A stretch of DNA of 37,017 nucleotides, taken from the IMG/VR virus record IMGVR_UViG_3300041402_000238, positions 1-37,017 of that record. One strand, written 5' to 3'. Made by a program: the position numbers and the translations under genes. How positions within the stretch are numbered: position 1 is the stretch's first letter; each line of letters begins with the position of its first letter. Below the pieces are notes generated by a model that was given only the letters and a program-made list of their open reading frames with translations, was not told the origin of the DNA and did no database searches. Of this stretch, positions 11,836 to 20,024 are shown piece by piece. Source of the stretch: a virus.

Positions 11836-12096
11836 ATGGAAAAGGCTTGGATAAAAACGGCAGACCATCTGCCAACGAAAGAGTTTCTAAAAAGCGAGTA
11901 TGGACAAGGCTGTGTAGACAATAGTCATGCCGATTGTTTTATTTTTATTAACGGCCAGATTCAAGAACGACCATTTAATTTTTATCACAAATGCTGGGAT
12001 GATAAAGAATATGATGATATTGAGTACGAAGCCAAAGAGCCTTCACACTGGATGCTGTCAGACCCGTGGCCATTACCACCAAGTGATACTAACTAG
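11836..12096 (+). CDS. DUF551-like protein
   Basis: 86 aa. It starts MEKAWIKTADHLPTKEFL and ends PSHWMLSDPWPLPPSD, the W-I-x-x-x-D-x-L-P opening and T/S-H-W-M-P-x-P-x-P ending of DUF551 proteins, which are common in phages and of unknown function. HADCFIFINGQIQE forms the central strand. A shorter relative is at 2224-2418. Confidence 0.65.
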   Translation: MEKAWIKTADHLPTKEFLKSEYGQGCVDNSHADCFIFINGQIQERPFNFYHKCWDDKEYDDIEYEAKEPSHWMLSDPWPLPPSDTN

Positions 12097-12162
12097 ACAA
12101 TAGAACATCTTAACTAAATAAATTAACAACCATTTATAGGAGGAGAGAGAAGGAAGATAGCA

Positions 12163-12426
12163 TTGTATAAAAATATGTTAGCGAACTATGAGACTGTATT
12201 TGAAGTATCAGAGTTGATGGAGAATCACGAGGGTTATATAAGAACTACAGCGATTATTGAAATCGAATTCAACCCGATAAAAGCTGACGAGCTTATCAAA
12301 ACGCAAGTTGCTTTTATCGACAATGAAATCAACAAAGTGAAAGCGGTATCAGGGGCAAAGCTGGTTGATTTAGAGCGTCAAAAATCAGAGTTACTGGCAC
12401 TACCTGCTCCAAAAGGTGATCTATGA
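12163..12426 (+). CDS. Small coiled-coil protein
   Basis: 87 aa from TTG 12163, which has AAGGAAG about six bp upstream. ATG 12175 is the alternative but lacks a ribosome site. A beta-rich N-terminus (GYIRTTAIIEIEFNPIKA) is followed by a helix (AFIDNEINKVKAVSGAKLVD) and a short Leu-rich tail. Overlaps the next gene (ATGA). Confidence 0.55.
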   Translation: MYKNMLANYETVFEVSELMENHEGYIRTTAIIEIEFNPIKADELIKTQVAFIDNEINKVKAVSGAKLVDLERQKSELLALPAPKGDL

Positions 12427-12746
12427 GCTTATTACAAATCGCTTATTCATGCAGGCGAGAATTAGGCATGAACCATGATGAGGTGATTAAATCTGGCTTT
12501 GGTTTTGGCCGGGAAGACGAGCTTAGAGCAACTTATAAAGTTGAGCAGATGCTTAAGTCATCGGCTTTCGTGGCTTATACGGCTCTTCGCGAGACTAAAG
12601 GTGCTGAATCAGTAGCAGAGATTATGATGCTGAGTGATGAGGCTGAGAAGTATGAGACAGTTTATTTGCAGGAGAGAGATGCCGCAACATGCCCGTGCTT
12701 GGATGATGATTTTGATTATGAAACTGATCATGATATTGGCAATTGA
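12423..12746 (+). CDS. Hypothetical helical protein
   Basis: 107 aa. All-helical appearance (SCRRELGMNHDEVIKSGFGF, ALRETKGAESVAEIMMLSDE) with an acidic tail (CPCLDDDFDYETDHDIGN) that also has two cysteines. Coupled to the preceding gene. Unknown. Confidence 0.55.
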   Translation: MSLLQIAYSCRRELGMNHDEVIKSGFGFGREDELRATYKVEQMLKSSAFVAYTALRETKGAESVAEIMMLSDEAEKYETVYLQERDAATCPCLDDDFDYETDHDIGN

Positions 12747-12772
12747 TTAACCACTAACTGAATAGGTGAGAT

Positions 12773-13003
12773 ATGAGTAAAGAATATTGGGTAACAATTC
12801 CGATAGCTGGCGTTATTGCTGTAAATATTACAGCCGATAGCGAAGACGAGGCCAAAGAAAAAGCTATGACGGAAGAATGGCATATTGATTTAATATCAAA
12901 AAATGGGAATATTGAATTAGAAGAGATTGATCAATACGAAGAATTAATCACCGGTAATGTTATGCATGTTCCGCAATGGACGATAGACGTAGAAGAGGTT
13001 TAA
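12773..13003 (+). CDS. Small acidic alpha/beta protein
   Basis: 76 aa, ATG 12773 with AGGTGAG upstream. It starts MSKEYWVTIPIAGVIAVNIT, then a helix (DSEDEAKEKAMTEEWHIDLI), the beta-hairpin plus helix layout of small phage proteins of unknown function. Last gene before a 185-bp gap. Confidence 0.55.
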   Translation: MSKEYWVTIPIAGVIAVNITADSEDEAKEKAMTEEWHIDLISKNGNIELEEIDQYEELITGNVMHVPQWTIDVEEV

Positions 13004-13009
13004 TTAAAT

Positions 13010-13034
13010 GCGCCCAGTTCAATGAAAAGGGCGC
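13010..13034. promoter_or_regulatory. GCGCCC/GGGCGC inverted repeat beside TATAAT
   Basis: GCGCCC (13010-13015) and GGGCGC (13029-13034) flank a 13-nt loop, 7 bp after the stop of the upstream gene. A perfect TATAAT follows at 13035-13040, but no -35 is visible at the right distance. It could be an operator, a weak terminator without U tract, or part of an activated promoter for the recombination genes. The rest of the 13041-13188 gap shows nothing clear. Confidence 0.35.
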
Positions 13035-13188
13035 TATAATACAACTGTCAGCACTGGTAATTGTGAGATTTTACCAAGTTGCATGACCCGTTGATAAGAG
13101 CAACAGATCAAACACGGCCTTAGCGCCATTATAAGCAATCTGTTATCTCTTTCAACTATTCAAGTGATTAATTTAATTGGAGAAGATA

Positions 13189-13938
13189 ATGACAAAGAAG
13201 CGTGGAAATAAAGAAATAGCGGCAACAGAAGAAAAAAAAATGCCTCAAATACAGCAACCAGGTCAAGTTGATTATGTGATGGCGGCAATGGAAAAAGGTA
13301 TGGATTTTTCGGCTATTGAAAAATTCATGGACTTACAAGAGCGCAATAACGCATATGAGGCAAAAAAACAATTTGTCGCAGCTATGTCTGCCTTCCGCGC
13401 TGATTGCCCGTCTATCGTAAAAACAAAAGAAGGCCACAATAGTAAGTATGCGGGATTGGCTGAAACCATTGATCAGATCAAAGGAATTCTGGCAAAGTGC
13501 GGACTGTCTCATTCATGGCGAACTGAACAAAAAGACAATAAAATTATTGTGACCTGCATTGTAACTCATGTCGCTGGCCATTCGGAAAGCACGTCTTTAG
13601 AGTCGCCCCCTGAAACAAGTGGGAACAAAAATGATATACAAGCTATCGGCTCTGCTGTCGAATACATGAAACGATATACATTTTTTGCAATACTTGGTCT
13701 ATCATCAGGCGATGAAGACAATGATGGCGGTGGTAATCAGGAAGTAGATAGAATTACTGAAAACCAAGCCAATGAACTATATGCCTTATTATCAGATAAT
13801 GATATAGAGCAGCCAAAAGTAATGACATGGCTAAAGGGGCGCTTCAAAATTGACTCTTTTGAGGCGGTTAGTGTTGCTGCTTTTCAAGATGTCAAAACAG
13901 GCATTCGAGCAAAAATCAAAGCAAAGGCTAACAAATGA
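13189..13938 (+). CDS. ERF-family single-strand annealing protein
   Basis: 249 aa from ATG 13189 with GGAG upstream (TTG 13177 is the longer alternative). The ERF core is clear: QFVAAMSAFRADCPSIVKTK, KYAGLAETIDQIKGILAKCG, then AIGSAVEYMKRYTFFAILGL and GDEDNDGG. ERF proteins form rings that anneal complementary single strands in phage recombination and circularisation. It overlaps the YqaJ exonuclease gene (ATGA), making a two-part recombination system with SSB supplied from the other strand. Confidence 0.9.
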   Translation: MTKKRGNKEIAATEEKKMPQIQQPGQVDYVMAAMEKGMDFSAIEKFMDLQERNNAYEAKKQFVAAMSAFRADCPSIVKTKEGHNSKYAGLAETIDQIKGILAKCGLSHSWRTEQKDNKIIVTCIVTHVAGHSESTSLESPPETSGNKNDIQAIGSAVEYMKRYTFFAILGLSSGDEDNDGGGNQEVDRITENQANELYALLSDNDIEQPKVMTWLKGRFKIDSFEAVSVAAFQDVKTGIRAKIKAKANK

Positions 13939-14552
13939 TTCCTCATGAATGCAAACAGAATTCTGAAGAGTGGCGCGGTCTTAGAGCTGGAATGCCTACA
14001 GGGTCAGCTTTTGGTAAATTGATAACAAGTACAGGAGCTGTTTCAAAATCACTGCCTGAGTATGCTTTTGAGCTTGCTATTGATATGAAAGCGGGTAAGC
14101 CGGTAGATTCATTTGGCGGTAATAAATGGACAGAAAGAGGCCATGAATTTGAACCAATAGCCCGTGCCGATTATGAATTCAATAATGATTGTGAGGTTGA
14201 GTTAGTTGGCTTTATTACTGATGATCTTAAAAGATATGGTGCATCACCTGACGGCCTTGTCAACGATGACGGCATGGTGGAAATAAAATGTTTATCTACA
14301 AAAGAACATTTAAAGGTTTTGATCGCACACAAAAAAACAGGTAAAACACCGCCTAAATATGTACCGCAAACTCAGGGCGAGCTATTAGTAGCTGAAAGAA
14401 AATGGAATGATCTATTTTTCTTTCATCCATATTTTGCCAGCCTGACTATCAGAATTGAGCCTATACCCGAAATAGCACGAGCATTAAAAATGCAGTTAGC
14501 AGAAGTCATTAAACAACGTGATGAAATATTAAAAACAATACAGGAGTTTTAA
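13935..14552 (+). CDS. YqaJ/lambda-exonuclease-like nuclease
   Basis: 205 aa. Family features in order: SEEWRGLRAGMPTGSAFGKL (10-29), TERGHEFEPIARADYE (66-81), SPDGLV (104-109), and VEIKCLS (115-121), followed by QTQGELLV. The Glu, Asp and E-x-K residues form the PD-(D/E)xK metal site. It would resect DNA 5' ends to give the 3' single strands used by the ERF protein just upstream. The length is normal for the family. Confidence 0.9.
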   Translation: MIPHECKQNSEEWRGLRAGMPTGSAFGKLITSTGAVSKSLPEYAFELAIDMKAGKPVDSFGGNKWTERGHEFEPIARADYEFNNDCEVELVGFITDDLKRYGASPDGLVNDDGMVEIKCLSTKEHLKVLIAHKKTGKTPPKYVPQTQGELLVAERKWNDLFFFHPYFASLTIRIEPIPEIARALKMQLAEVIKQRDEILKTIQEF

Positions 14553-14554
14553 TT

Positions 14555-15553
14555 ATGAATGCAGAAGTAATTGAAAAAGTAGTAAATGAAATCGCTGAAT
14601 TTAATCAGTTCGAGGCAAATCTGGTTGAATTTAAAAAACAATATGAAGGTGTTGTATATGATCTAAACGATCCAGCACAGGACAAGCAGGCACGATCTGA
14701 CCGTCTTTCTGTTGGCAAGGTCATCATTCTACTAGATAAGACCCATAAAGAGCTTAAAGCGCCCCTGAAAGCTAAAACTGATTTAATCGACCATGAGCGA
14801 AAGCGCATTAAAGATGATCTATTAAGCGTTCAATTATTAATCAAATCTCAGATTGAAAAGCATGAACAGGAAATAGCCGATCATGCTGAAATGCTGCAAG
14901 GTAGAGTTGAGGCTATCGAATTATGTTTTACGTTAATCGCTGATAGCAACCCTACATCAAAAGAAATTAAAGAAAGCATCGAAACCGTAAACTCATTTAA
15001 AGTAGATGGCAGCTATGAACACCGTAAGGCAGACGCTTTGCTGGCTAAAACCGAATCACTTGAAAAGCTAGAGCTTATGCTAGAGGCTCAATTGAAAGTT
15101 GAATCTGAGCAGGCCGAATTACAACGCCTACGAGATGAGGAGGCCGCAAGACTTCAAGCTGAACGAGATGAAGCAATCCGAAAAGAAGCTGCTGAAAAAG
15201 CCACTCATGATGCGGAATTAGCAGCGCAAAAGAAAATTGATGATGCTGAAAATGATAAACTCCAAGCCATTGAAGAAACAAAGCGGGCAGAAGAGCAAGC
15301 AGAAAGACAGGCAGAACAAGCAAGAAAGCAAGAACGCGAACGCATTGAAGCCGAACAAGCAGAAGCTAAACGAAAGCAAGATGAGGCTGATAAAAAAGAA
15401 GCGGCTAAAAAGGAAAAGCAAGCTTATCGCGCTAAGGTTCATAAGGCCGCTAAAGCTGATTTTATCAAAGCTGGATTTTGTGAAAGCGATGCTACCAATC
15501 TTGTTAATATCATAAAGGACGGTAAAATAAAGAATATCATTATTGAATACTGA
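14555..15553 (+). CDS. Long coiled-coil protein of the recombination operon
   Basis: 332 aa, ATG 14555, 2 bp after the exonuclease stop. A globular N-terminal part (1-130, including DKTHKELKAPLKAKTDLIDH) resembles DUF1351-type proteins that accompany phage annealing proteins. Then a very charged coiled coil runs from about 185 to 300, ending in a short basic domain (KADFIKAGFCESDATNLVNI). It probably assists recombination or replication as a scaffold. The coiled coil produces long spurious ORFs in other frames. Confidence 0.7.
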   Translation: MNAEVIEKVVNEIAEFNQFEANLVEFKKQYEGVVYDLNDPAQDKQARSDRLSVGKVIILLDKTHKELKAPLKAKTDLIDHERKRIKDDLLSVQLLIKSQIEKHEQEIADHAEMLQGRVEAIELCFTLIADSNPTSKEIKESIETVNSFKVDGSYEHRKADALLAKTESLEKLELMLEAQLKVESEQAELQRLRDEEAARLQAERDEAIRKEAAEKATHDAELAAQKKIDDAENDKLQAIEETKRAEEQAERQAEQARKQERERIEAEQAEAKRKQDEADKKEAAKKEKQAYRAKVHKAAKADFIKAGFCESDATNLVNIIKDGKIKNIIIEY

Positions 15554-15562
15554 TTTCTCCTA

Positions 15563-15577
15563 GCCGGTAAGCCCGGC
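15563..15577 (+). other. Short GC hairpin in the leader of the phosphatase gene
   Basis: GCCGG (15563-15567), a 5-nt loop and CCGGC (15573-15577), 10 bp after the coiled-coil gene stop. No U tract follows. Together with the stronger hairpin at 15609 it may slow or structure read-through RNA. Confidence 0.4.
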
Positions 15578-15608
15578 AACTCCTGCAAGTCCGTAAGGGC
15601 TATGTGTT

Positions 15609-15641
15609 CCCCGTGTATCATCCTTGATCGCGGGGTCTTTT
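15609..15641 (+). terminator. Probable intrinsic terminator before the phosphatase gene
   Basis: CCCCG (15609-15613) pairs with CGGGG (15631-15635). Inside, ATCA (15617-15620) pairs with TGAT (15625-15628) around a tetraloop. TCTTTT follows. It would reduce transcription from the recombination genes into the phosphatase group. ATG 15653 lies just behind, with GAGG at 15643. Confidence 0.5.
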
Positions 15642-15652
15642 ACGAGGATAGC

Positions 15653-16288
15653 ATGAACGAAATATACGAATTAAATAAAAAAGGTAGAGATTTTGTTATT
15701 GGTGATTTACATGGCTGCTATGAGTTATTTATGCAAGCTCTTGAAAAACTGGAATTTGATTTTGATAATGACCGCATGTTTTCTGTTGGGGATTTAATTG
15801 ATCGGGGAAATAAAAGTATTGAATGTTTGCGATTAATAACACAGCCTTGGTTTCATTCTGTTTTAGGTAATCATGAAGATATGATGATTAAAGCCGTGTT
15901 GAAAGATGAGAATATTGACCACTGGCTGTCAAATGGCGGTGAATGGATGATAGGGCAGGATAAGCAAGAATTAATAGAATTATCATACTTACTTAAGTGC
16001 CTACCTCTTTCAATTACTGTGAGAGCCAAAGACGGCGATATTGGTATTTGCCACGCTCAGCCTCCAAGTTTAGATTGGAATGATGCTCTTGATCCAGACC
16101 AAAGATCAAGAGACATTATGTTATGGGCTAGAATGTGGATAGCAGATAAAGATACGGATGACGTTAAAGGTGTGAACATGACAATACACGGACATACGCC
16201 TGTTGACGATCCTCTACAGATCGGAAATGTTTTATTCATTGATACCGGCGCAGTGTTTACCGGTAAGCTAACCTGTATGCAAATTTAA
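15653..16288 (+). CDS. Serine/threonine protein phosphatase (lambda-type PPP family)
   Basis: 211 aa from ATG 15653, preferred to ATG 15602 because it has GAGG and the longer form would start inside the terminator hairpin. Metal-site motifs in order: GDLHG (17-21), GDLIDRG (46-52), GNHED (71-75), CHAQ (about 133), HGHT (about 178). This is the lambda NinI phosphatase class, a dimetal enzyme removing phosphate from Ser/Thr (and often Tyr). The cellular target is unknown. Stop overlaps the next ATG (TAATG). Confidence 0.92.
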   Translation: MNEIYELNKKGRDFVIGDLHGCYELFMQALEKLEFDFDNDRMFSVGDLIDRGNKSIECLRLITQPWFHSVLGNHEDMMIKAVLKDENIDHWLSNGGEWMIGQDKQELIELSYLLKCLPLSITVRAKDGDIGICHAQPPSLDWNDALDPDQRSRDIMLWARMWIADKDTDDVKGVNMTIHGHTPVDDPLQIGNVLFIDTGAVFTGKLTCMQI

Positions 16289-16470
16289 TGACCAACCCCA
16301 CAGCCATAGAGCTAATAAACATGGCTAATAATGGCCAGAGACAAAAGGCTTTGTTTAAATTACGAAACATCAAGAAACACCACGGTATAGAGCATTACAA
16401 TAAGTTATTAGCAGATATACGAGTGATTAAGGAGAATGAAGATCAAGCAAAAACTAAAAGGAGGGTTTGA
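16288..16470 (+). CDS. Small basic protein
   Basis: 60 aa. ATG 16288 overlaps the phosphatase stop. It starts MTNPTAIELINMANNGQRQK and ends in a basic helix (EDQAKTKRRV). Unknown, but translationally coupled to the phosphatase. Confidence 0.55.
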   Translation: MTNPTAIELINMANNGQRQKALFKLRNIKKHHGIEHYNKLLADIRVIKENEDQAKTKRRV

Positions 16471-16600
16471 GTGGGATTGGACGGGTAAATATCGACATGT
16501 ACACAAATGGAGCGCTGGTGTCGGCAAATATATTAAACGCCGCATGAATAAACGATTCAGAAAAGAAGGTAAGCATGCAAATACACCTAAAGAAGATTGA
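16436..16600 (+). CDS. Very basic small protein overlapping the upstream gene
   Basis: 54 aa, ATG 16436, out of frame with and overlapping the previous gene by 35 bp. It contains KGGFEWDWTGKYRHVHKWSA and KYIKRRMNKRFRKEGKH. A tryptophan/aromatic segment with a strong basic run suggests RNA or DNA binding. The ribosome site (GGAG) is very close to the ATG, so initiation may be weak or coupled. It fills the only gap between 16470 and 16613. Confidence 0.5.
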   Translation: MKIKQKLKGGFEWDWTGKYRHVHKWSAGVGKYIKRRMNKRFRKEGKHANTPKED

Positions 16601-16612
16601 CGGAGTAAAAAT

Positions 16613-16795
16613 ATGGCTGAATTTAGATTAATTATAACAGATATGCCTAATGGAGAATCGAAGGTTAGTTTTGAGCTTGATGAAAAGGGGTCTATATCTT
16701 CGCCAGAAAATAATACATTGGCGCAAAATATGGCTATTTTCATTGGCATTAAACTTAAAGAAGCCGGTTTTGATGGTATTGAATATCCAAAATGA
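16613..16795 (+). CDS. Small hypothetical protein
   Basis: 60 aa, ATG 16613 behind CGGAG. Beta-rich start (MAEFRLIITDMPNGESKVSF), then a helix (NTLAQNMAIFIGIKLKEAGF). Overlaps the next gene by 4 bp (ATGA). Unknown. Confidence 0.55.
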   Translation: MAEFRLIITDMPNGESKVSFELDEKGSISSPENNTLAQNMAIFIGIKLKEAGFDGIEYPK

Positions 16796-17268
16796 AGACC
16801 GAGTCTTTCTACATGATAAACGAAACTGTCTATCAGAATTTAATAGATAGGCTATGCACTATTGAGCTTGACGGTAAGACTAAAATAACTATCTCTAATG
16901 CTGGCGATAAAACAACCAAGCAGCGCGGGTACCAATGGCGGTTATATTTAGATATTTCTAAATCTGGAGTAGGTGGTGAGCGTAATGACACGGCTGAAGG
17001 CGTACATGTTGATTGTAAATGGCGCTTTGCCCTGCCTATATTCATGCGTGATGATGATTTCTTTCAAGAGCTATACTTAGCCTTCAAAAACAAGTATGAG
17101 ACTGATAGTGAGCGTATGCGGTGGTTTATTGCAAATCAAGTTCATACAGAGCAATTTAATACTTCTCAAATGGCTGAATATTTAACTATGCTGATTAATT
17201 TTTATGCCCCCATGGGTGTTCAGTTATCTGATCCAAAAGACTACGGACTAAAAAAAGGTAAATTATGA
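16792..17268 (+). CDS. Possible NinB/Orf-like recombination protein
   Basis: 158 aa, ATG 16792. It has TKITISNAGDKTTKQRGYQW, where a basic K-T-T-K-Q-R-x-x-x-W precedes a helix as in the S-x-x-Q-N-R-x-x-W segment of lambda NinB. Then CKWRFALPIFMRDDDFF and a C-terminal QMAEYLTMLINFYAPMGVQL, which matches the E-F-x-E-L-L-x-x-I-x-x-F-G end of NinB proteins. NinB (Orf) helps load annealing proteins on SSB-coated DNA. The similarity is by pattern only. Followed by the Ref-like gene, as in ninB regions. Confidence 0.5.
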   Translation: MKTESFYMINETVYQNLIDRLCTIELDGKTKITISNAGDKTTKQRGYQWRLYLDISKSGVGGERNDTAEGVHVDCKWRFALPIFMRDDDFFQELYLAFKNKYETDSERMRWFIANQVHTEQFNTSQMAEYLTMLINFYAPMGVQLSDPKDYGLKKGKL

Positions 17269-17555
17269 AAGGCAGAACCCCAACGAAAGCCGAAAAAGAA
17301 TGGATGAACAGAGTTGCTGATTTAGGTTGTATTGCATGCTTGAATCAGTTTTCTATCTACTCACCAGCTGCGATTCATCATATCGAAGGGAAAACAAAAG
17401 AAGGAGCACACTTTCTGACTATTGGACTGTGTGGAGCTCATCATCAAACGGGTGGCTATGGTATAGCATTGCACTCAGGTCGCGTCGAATGGGAAAATAG
17501 ACATGGTACTCAGGCCGAGCTATTAGAGCAAGTTAGAGGGCTTTTAAATGCCTAA
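17265..17555 (+). CDS. Ref/HNH-like zinc nuclease domain protein
   Basis: 96 aa, ATG 17265 overlapping the upstream stop. Cys22 and Cys25 (LGCIACLNQ), His38-His39 (IHHIEG), Cys56 with His59-His60 (LCGAHHQTG), and His70 form a beta-beta-alpha metal site. This is the core of P1 Ref and related RecA-dependent or HNH nucleases; the N-terminal disordered extension of P1 Ref is missing. It would cut DNA during recombination. Overlaps the VRR-NUC gene by 8 bp. Confidence 0.75.
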   Translation: MKGRTPTKAEKEWMNRVADLGCIACLNQFSIYSPAAIHHIEGKTKEGAHFLTIGLCGAHHQTGGYGIALHSGRVEWENRHGTQAELLEQVRGLLNA

Positions 17556-17931
17556 ATATCCAGAGTCAGATTTACAAAGATCAATAATAAAATGGTCAAA
17601 GCTTTACCGGTTGCCAGCCGCTCCCGATATTGAAAAAAATACAAAGCTATTTGATTATTTATTTTCTGTGCCTAATGGTGGTCGATATACAAAAATTCAG
17701 GGTGCTAGGTTAAAAGCATTAGGGGTCAAATCTGGCGTTCATGATCTAATGGTGAATGTTTCACGTGGAACATATCACGGCCTGGATATTGAATTAAAGG
17801 CTGGGAAAAATAAGCTGTCAGATAAACAGGTTATATGGGCTAATAGAATGAAATTAGCAGGGCGTAAAGTCCTGCTAATTTATTCACTTGAAGATTTTAT
17901 AAAAGAAATAAAATTATATTTTGAAGAGTAA
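17548..17931 (+). CDS. VRR-NUC domain nuclease
   Basis: 127 aa, ATG 17548. The PD-(D/E)xK core is visible: SVPNGGRYTKIQGARLKALG (40-59), VKSGVHDLMV with Asp66, GLDIELKAGKNKLSDKQVIW with Glu82 and Lys84. VRR-NUC proteins are stand-alone structure-specific nucleases and in phages take the place of Holliday-junction resolvases such as RusA. It ends the rightward unit; its stop is 3 bp from the stop of the convergent tail gene. Confidence 0.88.
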   Translation: MPKYPESDLQRSIIKWSKLYRLPAAPDIEKNTKLFDYLFSVPNGGRYTKIQGARLKALGVKSGVHDLMVNVSRGTYHGLDIELKAGKNKLSDKQVIWANRMKLAGRKVLLIYSLEDFIKEIKLYFEE

Positions 17932-17934
17932 TTA

Positions 17935-18375
17935 TTATTGACTTATAGAGATTCTTAATTCTTTCCTTTCCGTTATTTTATCTTTAATCTCCTGATTCAT
18001 CATAGGTAAAAACTCAGGGTCTTTCTGTGATAAATAATCGAAAATATCTTCTGATAATCGCGCCATGTCTTTATCGGTAGCGATTAAATCAGAAAAAGCT
18101 TTCTTATTTGCTTTTTCTGCAATGATAATGTCAATTTCAGCTTGTGGCTTGCCCTCATCCCAGCTGCCCTTACGCGGGTCATCGACATTTGTTGGGGTGA
18201 ATTTATGCAGGTAACTACCAGGCACAGGAACACCGCCTATATCGCCGATAGGCACACCGCAAGTCTCGGCACTGGTGATTGCTTCGTTAGGGTCAAATGA
18301 TTGTGTTTCGCCGTCCCAATGAGGAACATCGGCAGAAAAAATACGAGTTATTTTGTTATATTGATAGCCGTGCAT
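17935..18375 (-). CDS. Tail-fibre-associated protein, possible fibre assembly factor
   Basis: 146 aa, ATG 18375 overlapping the stop of the fibre gene. The N-terminal half is beta-rich and glycine/proline-rich (GVPIGDIGGVPVPGSYLHKF), the C-terminal half helical (KKAFSDLIATDKDMARLSED). Size and position directly behind the fibre gene fit a fibre assembly chaperone or small fibre component. No family is certain. Last gene of the leftward unit. Confidence 0.5.
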   Translation of the reverse strand: MHGYQYNKITRIFSADVPHWDGETQSFDPNEAITSAETCGVPIGDIGGVPVPGSYLHKFTPTNVDDPRKGSWDEGKPQAEIDIIIAEKANKKAFSDLIATDKDMARLSEDIFDYLSQKDPEFLPMMNQEIKDKITERKELRISISQ

Positions 18376-19472
18376 TATTGTTCTGCCTTAAAAGAAGTAT
18401 CACATAATATATCTATTGCAGTTCCTAAACTATACACTTTAAAATTACCGGATGTATCAATAAGTATTCTCGCATTAGCTGCCAAACCTGCACCTGTTGA
18501 GGCAAAAGGAATAACCATTAATTTGCTTGGCCTATATCCGACTGGTAATGTAAATAATATAGTTCCACTTATTGTGGTCCCACCTTCAATACCAAACCTA
18601 ATATCAATTATTCCATTTGAATTCCTAGCATATACCGCGTCATAATTTATTATTACAGACCAGCCATTAAGTAAAGTCGCATCATTCAAGTCTTCATTTC
18701 CATCTGGCACGCCGTTTTTATAAGGGGCCGCTGTGGTGTCGAGTGAAAGAGTGCCGCCGCCGCTGGTAGGATCTGTGATGCTAATTACTTTGTTGGGCGG
18801 AATAATGGTAGCCAAAACAAATAAACCTGTCGATACCAATTTTACTGAAACATTAGCCCAATCAGTACCGTCATCATAAATATATACTGATAAACTATTA
18901 TCAGTTTCAACATAAGTACGTATCCCTGCCTTTGATAACGATAACGTATTACCAGATTTAAGGCTATAAACCTTTTGTATGAGCGCATCTCTAGTAGCTA
19001 AATATATGTCCAATTCATTATCATATCCGCCCCCATGCCTATCTATAGAAACCAGCATCCTCACATGCGCACCTGTTCCGGACGGTATAGGTAATGTTGC
19101 TATTTTTCTATAACTAACAACACCCTCTACAGCATATTGAAAAGAGAAAAACGCTTTTCTCGCGGCATCGTGCACTATCATTGCCCCGTCTTGCTCACCT
19201 TCTATGCCATCTAATACAATGCCTTTTTTCCAATCAGTTATTGCGCCCGATACGACTTTAATATCATAAACACCATTATCAGCTTTAAACCAAAATGAAC
19301 CATCTGTATCATAATTTGAATCTGAAATAGTGAATGGATTATTTAATGAAGTTGTTTCATTCTCAGCATATATGTTTGAAGGCGTACCAGTTCCAGCATC
19401 ATATACCGTCACAACTGCTATTGTGATTATATTGCCTTCTGCGTCTTGTATTGTGTCGTGATAAGTTTGCAT
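18375..19472 (-). CDS. Tail fibre or tip receptor-binding protein
   Basis: 365 aa. The N-terminal 80 residues have the fold seen in many phage fibre anchors (VYDAGTGTPSNIYAENETTS followed by DNGVYDIKVVSGAITDWKKG, typical of a repeated extension domain for attachment to the tail). The rest is a beta-rich, Ser/Thr-rich receptor-binding region without an enzyme motif. Probably the main host-recognition protein; not a depolymerase by visible motifs. Confidence 0.62.
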   Translation of the reverse strand: MQTYHDTIQDAEGNIITIAVVTVYDAGTGTPSNIYAENETTSLNNPFTISDSNYDTDGSFWFKADNGVYDIKVVSGAITDWKKGIVLDGIEGEQDGAMIVHDAARKAFFSFQYAVEGVVSYRKIATLPIPSGTGAHVRMLVSIDRHGGGYDNELDIYLATRDALIQKVYSLKSGNTLSLSKAGIRTYVETDNSLSVYIYDDGTDWANVSVKLVSTGLFVLATIIPPNKVISITDPTSGGGTLSLDTTAAPYKNGVPDGNEDLNDATLLNGWSVIINYDAVYARNSNGIIDIRFGIEGGTTISGTILFTLPVGYRPSKLMVIPFASTGAGLAANARILIDTSGNFKVYSLGTAIDILCDTSFKAEQ

Positions 19473-19484
19473 ATTTAGCCTATA

Positions 19485-20024
19485 TTATGCTGCTGGAACA
19501 TATGTTTCGGCAATAACGCAGACTTTTACCGGGTTTATTGTTCCTATTAATATTCTTTTTAATTCGCCAATTGTTGAGCTAGTTGTTTTTACATAAATTT
19601 GTAATAAATCATCTGCCGAAACAGTAATATCATCGGAAAAATTTGCATATGTTGTTTGATCGTGTGACTTTTCAACTCCAATCGGCGAACCATTTATATA
19701 AACTTTTGCATATGTTGTTTGTACGCCAGCACCAATTTGATTAAGCAGAGAAAAAAATACTCTTATAACACCACCCCTTCCTATTTTTGATTCCCATTTA
19801 ATCGCATAAGCCGCATTTGTAAAAGTTCTAATTTCAGAATCTTGACAATCAATATAATTTCCAGCCTTTGAATCATCATCCATAGCCAATTGTTTTATTT
19901 TTGGCGCACCAGTAGCGCCTTCCGCCATTGCTATTGGATTATTGCGAAGATTTGTAAATAATAAAGTTGTGCCAGGTGATTCTGGATCGATCTCACTATC
20001 AGCTATAGGGCTATATGCCGTCAT
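19485..20024 (-). CDS. Beta-rich tail protein
   Basis: 179 aa, ATG 20024 overlapping the upstream stop. Almost all beta-strand: GGVIRVFFSLLNQIGAGVQT, TTYAKVYINGSPIGVEKSHD, SADDLLQIYVKTTSSTIGEL. A jelly-roll-like decoration or fibre-tip module is plausible. It lies between hub and fibre genes. No specific family. Confidence 0.5.
   Translation of the reverse strand: MTAYSPIADSEIDPESPGTTLLFTNLRNNPIAMAEGATGAPKIKQLAMDDDSKAGNYIDCQDSEIRTFTNAAYAIKWESKIGRGGVIRVFFSLLNQIGAGVQTTYAKVYINGSPIGVEKSHDQTTYANFSDDITVSADDLLQIYVKTTSSTIGELKRILIGTINPVKVCVIAETYVPAA

Noticed and set aside
13177-13188. TTG start for the ERF gene
   Set aside because: The TTG is part of the ribosome site region; ATG 13189 has GGAG at good spacing.
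15075-15515. Long ORFs in other frames of the coiled-coil gene (15075-15323, 15218-15442, 15237-15515)
   Set aside because: These low-complexity Leu/Phe- or Lys-rich products are typical shadows of a Glu/Lys/Ala/Gln-rich coiled coil.
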